Shown here: positions 11,241 through 22,051 of the stretch, piece after piece
Position numbering within the stretch: the stretch's first letter is position 1
Layout: every line of letters begins with the position of its first letter
DNA from: Larix kaempferi
Taxonomy: Eukaryota > Streptophyta > Pinopsida > Pinales > Pinaceae
Direction of reading: 5' to 3'
Assembly (NCBI GenBank): GCA_027924585.1
Contig: BSBM01000753.1
Span: 22,154,501 to 22,218,500 of the forward strand
Length of the DNA: 64,000 nucleotides
Translations under genes and position numbers: made by a program
Notes under the pieces: model-generated
Databases searched by the model: none
The model's input: only the letters and a program-made list of their open reading frames with translations
What the model was told of the DNA's origin: nothing

Positions 11241-14061
11241 TTTTCATTATTTGGAGTAGCCTAATGTGTTTTTAAGTCCTATCCAATGTTGGATAAAATA
11301 AGTTTGTGGGTACACTTGCCATTCTTCACAAGAATTTGATGATATTATGCATGCTTATGATCTCCCATTTTGATTTTCCATCATGAAGTTCCCAATAGGT
11401 TTGCATCTGATGATCAATGTGTCCTTGTTTTGTTTGGTAACCAAATTCAAGGGAAAAGGATTTAACATTGATAAAATGTTAAGGTGGTTATATTGGATTT
11501 ATGACTTCACATAAAATTTGGCTTCATCACATATTTAGAGTAAGATAACTAAGCTCCTTACAATGAGCATTTAATTTCAGTCATTTCATTTTATGTGCTT
11601 ATGAATGGTAGTTTTTATTTGTTAGTTAGTTTCATTTTCTAATGCAATTGACATTTCATTTTGGATGGCTTTTATACGAACATGTGGTACTAAAGGTTTT
11701 CCTATCAAGATTGAAATGTTTAACAAGTCATAGATTGAAAATTTTGGATTCTCATCCGCTTTCCAAATATCAAGCACACGTCCCCGAGTAGGAGCCAATT
11801 TTTAACATCGAGTTTGCACAGCTTATTCATTAGATAGAAGACTTCATCCAAAATTTAGGGGTCATTTTGTATCTTCTTTACATACAAAATGTTTAAACGA
11901 TATGCATATTACTATATTGGACAATTTGTTTTATGTCAACATTCCCGATGATTGCTTGATGTTGTTCTCAACCAACGTAAGGTTTTCCTTATTTGCATCA
12001 TGCTGCTTAAAGTACATTTCCCTTTGTAAAAGCTAAAGTTGCAAAGCAACTCTTCCAAATTCATGCCACATAAAGTAGGGCAGAGGGTCAGGTGGTGGGG
12101 AGGGATACCATTGCAACCACGTCAACTCTTATAAAAACCAGCAAAGCATTCATCACTGACTTGGCAGTTAAAATATTTAACACATTAATGACTTAGATTA
12201 GGGTTCAATCTCAATCATTAATCTTAAGTTGAGATTAAGGTTTTGTTACAAAGCATAAATATAGACAGACAAGTGCAATATCTTAGTTTTGACCCTTGGA
12301 ATGTATAAAATCACAATATGTAAAATGATGCAATATGATATTACCTAGAACCTTGTTCTATAGTAGAATTAGAATGAGACATTATTTATTGAAAGCAGAA
12401 ATTTTATCTGTACACAAAATTACAATTTTTATCTTTTGCAACTTGTTATTACACAAGCTTTAAATTGTGTTGGCCTCTTTGGTGCTCGCAGATTGGTGCA
12501 AGCATTGTTAAATGAGCTTTGAGATACCCATTGAAATTAATTGAAAATAATGTTGGAGTTAATGGAAGTGTTGTGGCTGAAAAGTTCAAGACAAAACCTA
12601 CCATAATTGCCAATTACTTTTGTGCTTATTAGATTGATGCTCATTTTTAATGTAGGAAAACTAACTTTTGTTGAGGGTCATCCTAATTGCAGATGGTTTT
12701 ATTTGTCTATTGACTTCACTTTTTAATGTATGATAGATTTAAATTATATAATTAATTTCTTGGCTTCTCCAAGTTCTTTCCAGTGATCATCCCAAATATG
12801 GTCACAATGCTGCTAAGGTAAGATTTGATGGAAGTTGGAATAATTGATCCAACTAAGGTAAGATCTTGGATCCTTTTTGTTAGTGATATGTGGAGTTGTA
12901 CTAGCATTTACATAAATATATTTGTCACGATGTATGGGTTATATTTAACTTTTAGAGTTTCGTGGATTTTATTTTGCATTTTTAGTCTTTTAATAATTTG
13001 TCTTTTTGATATATATGAAATTTAACGTAAATGGATTCTGTGAAAGTGAACTGTTCAAATTTTAGTCGCAATACGATGCATTGAAACATAATTAACCATG
13101 ATCTTAAACCTAAAAAAACATAAAAGCATAATTATTTGTTGTTTGTGCATGCTGTTGGCCATCATTTATCTTTCTTTGGCCATTTGTTGGTATTTTATAC
13201 TTGGTATGGCTATATGTTGTTTTTTGGTGTGTTGTTAACTACATATATGCCAAATTATGTACTATCTTTGCTGCAAAACATTCTCAATTGATGTGCTCGA
13301 AAGGAGGTGGTTAGGTGTTGCTTTGAGCATGCAGAATCCATGGAAAATAACTTCCTAACATCAGATGTTGTTGTGGTTGACATAGAGGAACCAGAACCTG
13401 CTACTTCTCCAAACCCCATGGATAACTCAGGTCTAGCATAAGAAACATTTGATTTTGTGCCTATTTTTTCAATTACTATTTCTTCGAATGAAGGGATTGC
13501 ATGGTTTTAGCCATTAATTTTATCTAATAGTCAGAATATGATTTTGTTGTAGGTTATGGGTACTAGATACAAATATGACCAATAAGCCAAAGAAAACGAT
13601 TTTTTGATGTTTTTATTTGGAGATGAGCCCAAATTGAAGGGGGTGCTTTAATTACACAGTGAATGGTGTGCATGAAAAACATGACAGGAATTGTATTTCA
13701 TCCAAAAGGGCTGAAAATTGACATTTTGTAGAAAGGGGATGGGTAGAGTATGGCTCCTTGCATTTCTTTGGAAAGTGCTTTCTATTTGAATGGAAATTGT
13801 ACGGTTATAATATAGTTGGGGTATGATACTTGTGATTTGCATTGTCAAATGGAGTGTGGTTCTATTGTTGTTTTTCAATTTCATTTTTTTTTCAAGAATA
13901 TTCCCAGAGTATGGTGAATTTCTATGTACTGTGATAATTAGAGTGAGGTACCAAACTACCACCAAAAGAGGGCTTTCTATGTGATGATTTATTAATATTT
14001 ATCTCCTATTAGTATTTTTTAAATATGTTTTCCTATTACTATATATAGTTTTAAACGTTAT
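11241..14061. other. No gene recognised
   Basis: Mostly AT-rich non-coding sequence. A short plus-strand open stretch near 13338-13440 ([20 protein letters not shown]...) ends at a stop and could be an exon or relic. I do not recognise it. No RNA gene was seen. Confidence 0.35.
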
Positions 14062-14246
14062 CGAAAAATTTGCCAAGACTTCACAATATGTTATAATTTA
14101 GTAAAATATTTTCCAAGTCTTTATAAGGTTTTATGATTTTGTGAAAGATTCGCCAATACTTTACAAGGCTTTATAATTTAGTGAAAGATTCGCCAAGATT
14201 TTACAACATTATATAATTCAATGAGAGATTCGCCAAAAATTTATAT
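14062..14246. repeat. 40-bp tandem repeat abutting the gypsy 5' LTR
   Basis: The phrase 'gccaagact' or a close variant recurs at 14072, 14112, 14152, 14192 and 14232, an exact 40-bp spacing. The best unit reads roughly 'attcgccaagactttacaag' plus 'ctttataatttagtgaaag'. Four to five copies end within about 10 bp of the inferred left edge of the gypsy LTR. Confidence 0.85.
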
Positions 14247-14255
14247 ATCAATAAT

Positions 14256-15723
14256 ATAACATTGATAAAATAGCCTTCATATTTTCTTGTATATCATGGG
14301 GATTCACCCAATTATTATATATAGAAATTTAGGAGGGCGTCTTAAAATTTTCCCTAGCAATAGATATAATCTATTATTGTTTTATTCCATTAAATGCCTG
14401 ATTTGTTTATGGTTTTGTACTCTATATTTTAAGGTTGTGCTAATATTGATTGATTTGATAAAGATAGCCCAGAATCCTTTACAAGACTGTAGGTGTAGCA
14501 GCTCACCAACCTTCGGAGAAGTATCATATGTGGCACCAGCTATCCCTTCATGAGTTCGGTTCCACATCTCACTCCAACAGTTCAAGCATTCCTCCACATG
14601 GCCAGCTGCGACTGAGTCACAACAGAGCATCCAAGTATCAGCTAGTCCAATCAGTCGGAATCTACTCTGGGATGCGAACAACATGTAACAACTCAGGCCC
14701 GAATGCAATGATTTCATTTAAGTCCACTTATGGATGTAACTGTTCCATTGTAAATCGGCAGCCTGAAGATCATAGATCTTCATGGCTGCCGGATATTTTG
14801 TGAAACGATTTCATGTCATCGAGTATAAATGTACAGGGGCGTTCTGAGCTTGGGGTTGGAGATTTTATAATTGTATAAGCTGAAACAGAGAGTTGTGACT
14901 ATGATTTATTATTTATAATACAGGGAGCAAAGTTTCTTATATCTTGGTGTTTAATTTGTGTTAGTATTCGGCATCTCTGTTAGAAGGCCAGGGCCCGCCT
15001 TCTCACAGAGATCGTTGAGTTAAGTAGGTAGTTTAATTTATTTCCTGTTGTGTGGTATGGAATTGCATTAGATGGGTTACTGTGAGCTGCAACAGTGAAA
15101 TGATAATTGCATTCTTCTTTGGTAGTTTATGATTGCATCCTGAATAGCTGCAACTATGTGGTGTGACAGTCAAATGTGTAGGTTAGTTTATTTGATGCAT
15201 GGTGTGTTAGATCAGCTATTACAACCAAGCTTAGCTCTGATTCCTTTCAGTCATTTATTCCTTCTAGCATTTCCAATATTAATCAAATTAGAGTTCAAGC
15301 TTACTTCTAGTTTCTGGTTGTTGTTTTATCTTTCTTGAATTCAGTAGATTAGACAGAGTATGATTGAGTTACAGTAGTTTCTAGATGAATTAGATCAGTA
15401 GAGATTGAATATTGTAGTTTGATAATTATAGGATTCAACTTCTTGCAAAAGTAATTCTAGTTCATTTCATTCCTTGATCAGTGACTGCTGGATTGATATT
15501 TGTAGGGAGATAATTGTATTTTGAATTCCTACATGGATAAGTTAGATTAATTTTAGTTATGATATGAGTTTGGCTGAGTAGATAGGTAGGATCATTTTAC
15601 TTGAAATGTTTATGCATAGATTGTGCTAATTACTATTGAAATAAAAGACTTCCCTTGGTTGACAATTCATATTGAGCATCCTATGTGTTAGTTGTAATTA
15701 ATTGGCATATAGGGTGACCAACA
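14256..15723 (+). repeat. Gypsy 5' LTR
   Basis: It aligns by eye with 53461-54960 over nearly its whole length, for example 'ttgttttattccattaaatg', 'gttagaaggccagggcccrc' and 'ttcttgaattcatt/gtagatta'. It ends with the same 'agggtgaccaaca'. Its first ~100 bp are more diverged and about 12 bp shorter than the 3' copy, so the left edge is approximate. The right edge, CCAACA directly before the PBS, is firm. Confidence 0.85.
14824..14830 (+). promoter_or_regulatory. Probable LTR TATA box
   Basis: TATAAAT stands in 'gagtataaatgtacagg' within the LTR. The same motif is kept at the matching position of the 3' LTR (54040-54046). Conservation in both LTRs and the distance from the LTR end suit a core promoter. 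The start site itself is not visible. Confidence 0.5.
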
Positions 15724-15726
15724 TTT

Positions 15727-15739
15727 TGGCGCCGTTGCC
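15727..15739 (+). promoter_or_regulatory. Primer binding site, tRNA-Asp type
   Basis: TGGCGCCGTTGCC lies 3 bp after the LTR end. It complements the 3' end of plant tRNA-Asp(GTC), which ends ...GGCAACGGCGCCA. This primer is usual for Athila and Tat-type gypsy elements. Confidence 0.9.
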
Positions 15740-15814
15740 AAGGATGGTAATTTATAGGAATAGATAGTAGTTTATTTATTGATTTCATTTTAGTTTTGAT
15801 TATCTAAAGCATGC

Positions 15815-17700
15815 ATGAATACAAGAAAAACAAATCGGGAACCCCCTCAAAATACTAACATTGCAGGTGGACGAGGTCGTGGTCGAAATCAAGGTCTAGG
15901 AAAACATACATACACTGATGAATAAAATTGCTAGAGCTGATTCTTCCACTAGACTACCGCAAGCATCTCCAGGAAGAGGAAACTTCGTTCTCCCCAATAT
16001 TAATACTTCTGCATCAACCGTGGAGAATGCAATGGGACCTTCAACTCTCATTCGAGAGAAGAAACCTCTTGAAGATAAGGGAAGTGTTTTGGGTGCACCG
16101 GATAGAGAGGAGATCTATTATATTAACGGGCACAGAGTTACTAAAGAGGAGTGGTTGGATCATCTCTAAGAACAAGAGGAAGAAATAAGGCAAGAAGAAG
16201 AAAGGAGGAGAGCAGAGGAAGAAAGACCGAAGGAAGTATTGAAGTTTTGGAACACAATGAATAATGGAGAACATGAGGGAAATAATGAGTGCCATAATAA
16301 CAATGAGGAGGAGGTGGAAGATAATCAACATTGTGACACTATGGTCACACTCAAATTCCATATCCTCCAAACACCAAGGGTAGCTCCTATGAAGAATATT
16401 TCACCCTCAATTCTCCCGAATTTTCATGGTAAGTCTTCTGAAGACCCAGATGAATTCCTTTTTGAGTAACACATCCTTTGTCGTAGTTACGATTATACCT
16501 CCAGTGTGCAGAAATTGAAACTATTTCCAGCCACCTTGAAAGGAAATGCTCTGCGCTAGTTTATGAGTTTGGGTCATGAGACCATTACTACTTGGGACTA
16601 GATGAAAGAAACCTTCCTTTCCAAATATCAAGAATACTGCAGAACCAGAGATAGGAAGTAGGAATTGTTTAAAATGTTTCATAAGGAAGAAGAGAGATTG
16701 AAAGATTTTGTTGAAAGGTTGTTGTATAATTTACAGAGGTCTAGTCATACTGATATTGGAAAAGATGTACTCAAGATTATCTTACTACGGGGAACTAGAG
16801 AAGATTTCCTTGATATGTTGAATTTGTTGGGGAACTGGGACATCTCAAAGGAACCTTTTGAGAAGATTGTTGAATTATGTTGAAGGTATTCAAGGGGGTC
16901 CTCTAGAACCAACAATCGAGACAATGAAGGAGATCGATATGTCTTCAATTGGACATAGAAATCAGCTAGTGGAGGAGCCACTTGAGCAGAAATAGGAAAC
17001 CTTCCAGATAATTTTAAAACAGATACGATGAGCTCCATTTCCTCAGAATTGGGTGTCTTGCCGGATAAACAGAGGCAGGCAGTAGAAGATCTAACACTTG
17101 GCGTATTCTATCCCAAATGCAGAAAGAATCACCCGCTGAAAGAATGTTCGCTTGACAAGGTAGAGGTATGTCGAATATGTGAACTGGATCATGATACCAA
17201 GGAATGTCCTTCACTACCCAAATTCAAAGCAGTCTTGAAGCATCTACTTCAGATGTGGAACAAGCTTATTTTATTACTCAGAAGAAGCCTTGGCAGCCTC
17301 GAAATCAAGGTATGAATTCAGATCCATCACCTTTTTGGAATAATATGAATGGTATGAATAATATGAATCACATGAATACACAATTCTCTTCACATTATTC
17401 TAACAACCAATGGCATCCATCCCAAAATTCAACACAAAATCTTAACTCCTAGACACCATGGGCACAACCATCAAACCAGCAAGCTCCATGGTCTCCCCAT
17501 TGGAGAAATTCCTACCCAGGAAACAATTGTCCTCATCACCAAACTCCTTACCAACAGTATCCTCCTCAATAGTACCCTCACCAATAGTACCAGCAGCCAC
17601 AGCTGCAACTCCCAAGCAATGTTGCGCCTATGAATGCACCACTATGACCACAACTACCTACACAACCTAACCCCAACCCGAATAATAAAGCAGTTCATCA
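15815..17700 (+). pseudogene. Gypsy gag (capsid/nucleocapsid), broken
   Basis: It starts with an ATG at 15815 and a short R/G-rich head (GGRGRGRNQ), then changes frame. An acidic linker runs to about 16330. A recognisable Gag core follows from 16380 to 16880: 'SILPNFHGKSSEDPDEFL', a tryptophan-containing middle and 'RDRK.ELFKMFHKEEERL'. A cysteine/histidine cluster lies at 17107-17215 with CPKC-like (here YPKC), CRIC and KECP pairs, followed by an N/Q/P-rich tail. Several in-frame stops are single C-to-T or G-to-A changes of Gln or Trp codons, for example at 16468, 16560 and 16600. A frameshift lies near 17225. Gag would package the RNA; this copy cannot make a full protein. Confidence 0.8.
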
Positions 17701-17716
17701 ATTTGAGACTGCCAAC

Positions 17717-18560
17717 ATGTCTGCTTATTCCATTACCTCCATTTCCTGTAATGATATACATCTTCAATTGGGAAGAGTAGTGGAACCCATAGTCATTGAG
17801 GATGTTCCATCCTCTGCGACTGAAACCAGAATGGATCAACAATTCAAGAATTCAGCTGATACAACAATCGCCATTATTGAGGATGCTGACATTCCTACTA
17901 GAACAATAGCTAAGACACAGGAAGCAACACATGATGAAACACAACCTACACAGCTTATAAGAGAACCACCATATCCTGAACGATTGGCCCTACAAAAAAT
18001 AGTGGAACAACCTAGATTCAATCTCTTAGGGGAATTGAAGAACTTATATGTCAAAATTCCACTATTACAAGACCTTCATGATGTGCCTATTTATGCCAAG
18101 ACCATTAGAGATTTGTGTTTTAGAAAACAAGGAAGAAAGCCTAGGGATTCTCCCACTATACATGTATTGGGAAAATTTTCTGAATTAATAATGGGTAAGA
18201 CTCCTGTGGCTAAATATGATGATCCTGGAAACCCTACTGTTACAGTACACATAGGACACACTCAGATACCGAATGTGTTGGTATATTTAGGCACGACCAT
18301 TAATGTTATGACCATCAAAACTATGAAAAAATTGGGACTCACTAATATTCGTCCAACCCCTACGATTTTAGAACTTGCTGACAGATCAACAATGAAGCCT
18401 GAGAGAATCCTGGACGACCTGGTCGTCTCTGTCGATTCGTAGGAATACCCTACGGACTTTTTGGTTTTAGAACTGAAGTCGCAGCTGGGGTGACACCCGC
18501 TGATCCTGGGAAGACCTTGGTTAGCCACAACAGATGCCTGTATCAACTATCAATCACGGT
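17717..18560 (+). pseudogene. Gypsy aspartic protease region, catalytic Asp lost
   Basis: A 241-codon open stretch begins at 17717 with a variable linker, then 'ERLALQKIVEQPRFNLLGEL' and a retropepsin fold from about 18170. The active-site segment reads VLVYLGTTINVM, whereas plant gypsy proteases have D-L-G-(A/T) there. The catalytic Asp codon is TAT instead of GAT. A stop occurs at 18440, but the frame resumes with an ILGRPWLATTDACIN-like second half typical of these proteases. The protease would cut Gag-Pol and is inactive here on two counts. Confidence 0.75.
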
Positions 18561-18899
18561 CCATGACTATCTCAGACAGGACTGATATTAAAAGCCTAAC
18601 TTTATACCCTCCATCCCGACCAATCTTAGAAGCTGAAACTTCACTTTGGGTGGATCTGGGGGAAGAAGAAGGAGTTCAGCCATTATTAACGATATGGAGA
18701 GCCTTAAATTTTAAAGATGAAATAGAGGACGACACTATTAATAGTTTCATCAGTGATCCCACGTCTGTCAAAAACATGTTTACCAAATTATGAACAGTAC
18801 ATTAGATGAAACAGAACAAGAAAATCTAATAGAAGAGACTCTAGTTAGTGATGCCAATATAATTCTAGTACTTTAAAATTCAAAAAGTGTCCCAATAGA

Positions 18900-20020
18900 A
18901 ATTGAGCCAGGAAAAACATTGAACATTAACTCGAATCTTGCGCTCAATGAGCTGGAACAGATGATCACTTTGCTCAAAAAACATCAGGGAGATTTGGCAT
19001 GGGAATACACAGATATGAAGGGTATTCCTTCTAATTTGTGTACCCATCACATTTACATCAAAAGCGACTCCAGACCAGTGTGCCAACCACAACAAAGGAT
19101 GAACCCAAACTTAAGGGAAATAGTGAAGGAATAAATCTAGAAACTTTTGGAAGCAGGATTTCTATACCCAATTTCAGATAGCGAGTGGGTTTCTCCACTC
19201 GTGATTGTACCAAAAAAGAATGGGAAATGGAGTGTCTACGTAGACTACAGAGAATTGAATAAAGAAACACAGAAATACCACTTTCCCTTACCTTTTATTG
19301 ATCAGGTCCTTGATACCTTGTATGGAATGAAGTATTTTTCCTTTCTGGATGGATTTAGTGGTTACAACCAAATCCAAATTGCTCCATAAGACCAAGACAA
19401 AACCACCTTCACCTGTCCCTAGGGAACTTTTGTTTACAGGGTACTTCCTTTCGGATTGTACAATGCACAAGCCACATTTCAAAGAGCAGTGATTGGGATC
19501 TTTTCAAAGATCGTAAATGACTGCATGGAAATTTTTATGGATGACTTCACTCCATACGGTATTAGTTTTGAAGAAGTGTTGAAAATTTTAGAAAAGGTTT
19601 TGGAACACTGTGAACAAAGCCAATTATCTTTAAGCACTGAAAAGTGCCATATGATGATGAGCGAGGGCATAGTTCTGGGGCACTTCATCTCTGTTGATGG
19701 TATCCAGGTAGACCCATCCAAAATTAAGGTAATTGAAAATATACCAACTCCTAGAACACAAAAAGATGTACGTAGATTCTTAGGGCATGCTGGTTATTAC
19801 AAAAGATTCATAGAAATTTTTTCCAAACTAGCTTCTCCTTTGTTCACCCTATTGATGAAGGATGCACAGTTTGATTGGAATGATGCATGCCAAACAACGT
19901 TTACTGAACTTAAGAAAAGGTTGTCTACAACACCTATCTTACGAGGGCCCAATTGGGATCTTCCTTTTCACATCTCCTCTGATGCTTCAGATACTTCCAT
20001 TGGAGCAGTATTAGGATAGT
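18900..20020 (+). pseudogene. Gypsy reverse transcriptase
   Basis: The RT domains appear in order: 'LLEAGFLYPISDSEWVSPLV' (19147 on), 'IVPKKNGKW', 'DYRELN', 'FSFLDGFSGYNQI', 'VLPFGLYNAQATFQR' and the active-site segment 'EIFMDDFTPYG' (19528-19560). Then come 'VLGHFISVDGIQVDPSKI' and 'FLGHAGYYKRFI', the RT thumb/connection signature. FMDD is the usual gypsy form of the YxDD box, so the catalytic pair of aspartates survives. Stops at 19132, 19387, 19422 and 20017-20022 break the frame; several fit CAG to TAG or TGG to TAG. Confidence 0.9.
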
Positions 20021-20420
20021 AGGAAGGTCATGCTCCCTATGCAATTTATTACATTAGTAAGAACCTGACCCCTGTTGAACTGAACTACACTATTACAGAG
20101 AAGGAGTTCCTTGCCATTGTCTATGCCATCAACAAATTTAGACACTACATTACTGGATATTCCACTTTTGTGCACACTGCCCATTCAACCATCAAATACT
20201 TAATGAATAAACCTATCACGAATGCTATATTAACTAGATGGTTGTTACTGTTATAGGAATTTGACATTACAATTATTGATAGACCAGGAAAGGAAAACAT
20301 TGTTGCTGACTTTTTGTCTCGACTTACTAATAATGATGAGAGTTTACTAGTCGAAGATTCCTTCCTTGATGAACATTTGTTTGCAGTATCAGCTCATTCC
20401 CCATGGTACGCAGATATTGC
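19960..20420 (+). pseudogene. Gypsy RNase H domain
   Basis: It follows RT in the same frame: 'PFHISSDASDTSIGAVLG', two stops, 'ITEKEFLAIVYAINKFRHYI', 'GYSTFVHTAHSTIKYLMNK' and 'DRPGKENIVADFLSRL'. These match the D-E-D-D layout of gypsy RNase H, including the first Asp in SSDAS, the Glu in TEKE and the Asp in VADFLSR. A stop at 20255 replaces the Gln usual in LLQEFD. It would remove the RNA template during reverse transcription. Confidence 0.85.
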
Positions 20421-20429
20421 TAACTATTT

Positions 20430-21038
20430 GGCTGCAGGTAAGCTTCCAGCACATCTGTCAAAGAGGTACTAATGGTTGGATGGACATCTTTACTACACAG
20501 GTCTTGATTTGGAAATCAGAAGATGTGTAAGAGAAGATGAAATTTACAGTATCATGAAATCTTGCCATGATGAGCCCCGTGGGGGACATTTTGCTGATAA
20601 GAGGATAGGTCATAAGGTTTTAAGGATGGGATATTATTGGCCGACAATGTTTAAGGATGCGAAAAAGTATGTTCAGGGTTGTGATAGCTACCAGAGAATG
20701 GGCCAGCCAAATAGATTAGATGAAATGCCTCTTCAGCCACAGCTTGTGGTTGAAACTTTTGAAAGATGGGCTATGGATTTCATAGGGTTTATCAACTCTC
20801 CCTCGAAGAAGAAAGTTCACATCTTGGTTTGCACATATTACATGACCAAATGGGTGGAAGTTGTAGCCTTGCTTAGAGTCAATGATCAGGCTGTAATTGA
20901 TTTCCTGTATGAAGAAATTTTTACTCAGTTTGGAGTACCCAAGGAAATCATTACAGATGGTGGACCACAGTTCGTGTCTCATAAATTGGAAGCCTTGTGA
21001 CAAAAGTTTCACATTCAATGCAAAATAACCTCACCATA
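20430..21038 (+). pseudogene. Gypsy integrase, 5' part, cut by the CACTA insertion
   Basis: The H2C2 zinc domain is visible ('SCHDEPRGGHFADKR', then VQGCDSYQ). The second zinc Cys, normally CDxCQ, is Tyr. The catalytic core follows with the first Asp in ERWAMDFIGF and the second in IITDGGPQF. A stop (TGA at 20998-21000, consistent with CGA to TGA) lies shortly before the break at 21038. The rest of the gene, including the third catalytic residue, continues at 37352 beyond the CACTA element. Confidence 0.9.
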
Positions 21039-21059
21039 CACTAGTACAAAATGAGAAAT
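21039..21059 (+). repeat. CACTA left terminal inverted repeat
   Basis: CACTAGTACAAAATGAGA matches the right end perfectly over 18 bp; extending to 21 bp adds one mismatch. It directly follows the ATA target copy. Confidence 0.95.
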
Positions 21060-21470
21060 TAATGACTAAAAAAATGACTAAAATTCGACTATAAACGACT
21101 ATTTTTGAGATGGTGACTAATAGTATCCGATTTCCACTATCTTATCTCTAGTCATATTTCACTAGTCATTAATTGGTTGACTTATTAGTCATTGATTTAG
21201 TCATTGATAGTCACCGATTAAGTCATTGATTTAGTCACTAATTTAGTCATTGATTTAGTCTTTGATACTCACTAATTTAGTCACTGATTTAGTCATTGAT
21301 TGTCACAATTAATGACCAAATATATGACTAAATAAACTACTAGATGATAACATATTAATGACTAATCTAAATACGACTAAACGTTAGTCGCGCTATAAGA
21401 TACTGGAAATTAGCTACTAATAGTTGTATATATGCGAATTTAGTCATTTTCTTAGTCACTAATTTATGAT
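21060..21470. repeat. CACTA left subterminal repeats
   Basis: Dozens of overlapping short motifs related to 'tgatttagtcac', 'ttagtcattgat' and 'gactaa' occur in both orientations. In characterised CACTA elements such motifs are transposase-binding sites; that role is inferred here. Confidence 0.85.
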
Positions 21471-21471
21471 A

Positions 21472-21543
21472 GGGTACGGAGGAATCGCACCACCAATCTC
21501 CTGCCTATAATTTTGCAAGTGCTCTACCATTGAGCTAGCACCC
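21472..21543 (-). tRNA. tRNA-like sequence, probably a pseudogene or SINE relic
   Basis: The minus strand starts GGGTGCTAGCTCAATGGTAG and ends GGTGCGATTCCTCCGTACCC. Box A (TAGCTCAATGG) is perfect, and box B (GGTGCGATTCC) has one change from GGTTCGANTCC. The acceptor ends pair at most of seven positions (GGGTGC with GTACCC, one G-T). The anticodon arm can form CTTGC/GCAGG but leaves an oversized 10-nt loop, so I cannot name an anticodon. It sits at the inner edge of the CACTA subterminal repeats. It may be a degraded tRNA or a fragment of a tRNA-derived SINE. Confidence 0.5.
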
Positions 21544-21957
21544 TTTAAGAAGAAATTATTGCTTGACAATGATGATATTCAAACAAATTTTGCATGGGAA
21601 CAAAATGAATTTCAAACATATTCAAGAATAATGCTTCAAGTACTAAAATAATTCTAAGATATAGCAGTTCAACTGTGACAATGATGAAAATTCAAAGAAG
21701 AATGATCTTACAAACTATGCATGAGTACAATAATCCATGGTTGTACAAATTATCAAGAACAAAAGCAAGTTGCTTCCCTTCATAGACAGAAAAGAATACA
21801 AGATCCAACTTGCAATAAATTTCTTTTAATTGTCTATCAATTGTTGATCTCTCGACAGCTAGATATGTTTGCCTGTCTGAGATCCAAAATACATACAATT
21901 ATCTTCAACTTTACTTCTTCAAAACCAGTTGCTGTAAAAATTATTCTAGGAATTGTC
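21544..21957. other. Probable captured 3' untranslated or non-coding sequence
   Basis: No ORF of note. On the minus strand this lies directly downstream of the Rab-like terminal exon, so it may be that gene's 3' UTR carried along. Confidence 0.35.
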
Positions 21958-22051
21958 TTATGAGCAACAACCACTTTTTTGAACAATAGGCTGCCCTTTC
22001 ATTTGTATAGTAGCAGGTCTGCTACTACTGATGGCAGGCTGACTTGCCATC
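21958..22051 (-). pseudogene. Captured terminal exon of a Rab11/RABA-type small GTPase
   Basis: On the minus strand a good splice acceptor (TTTTGTATTGCAG) precedes an open exon. Its product starts MASQPAISSSRPATIQ and ends with 'MKGQPIVQKSGCCS' before TAA. A hypervariable tail with a ...QKSGCCS end is characteristic of plant RABA (Rab11-like) proteins; the two cysteines are the geranylgeranyl sites that anchor Rabs to membranes. The GTPase core was not found in the neighbouring 1-2 kb, so this is a fragment. It keeps its intron boundary, which points to capture of genomic DNA rather than retrotransposition. Assignment rests on a 30-residue tail only. Confidence 0.6.
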
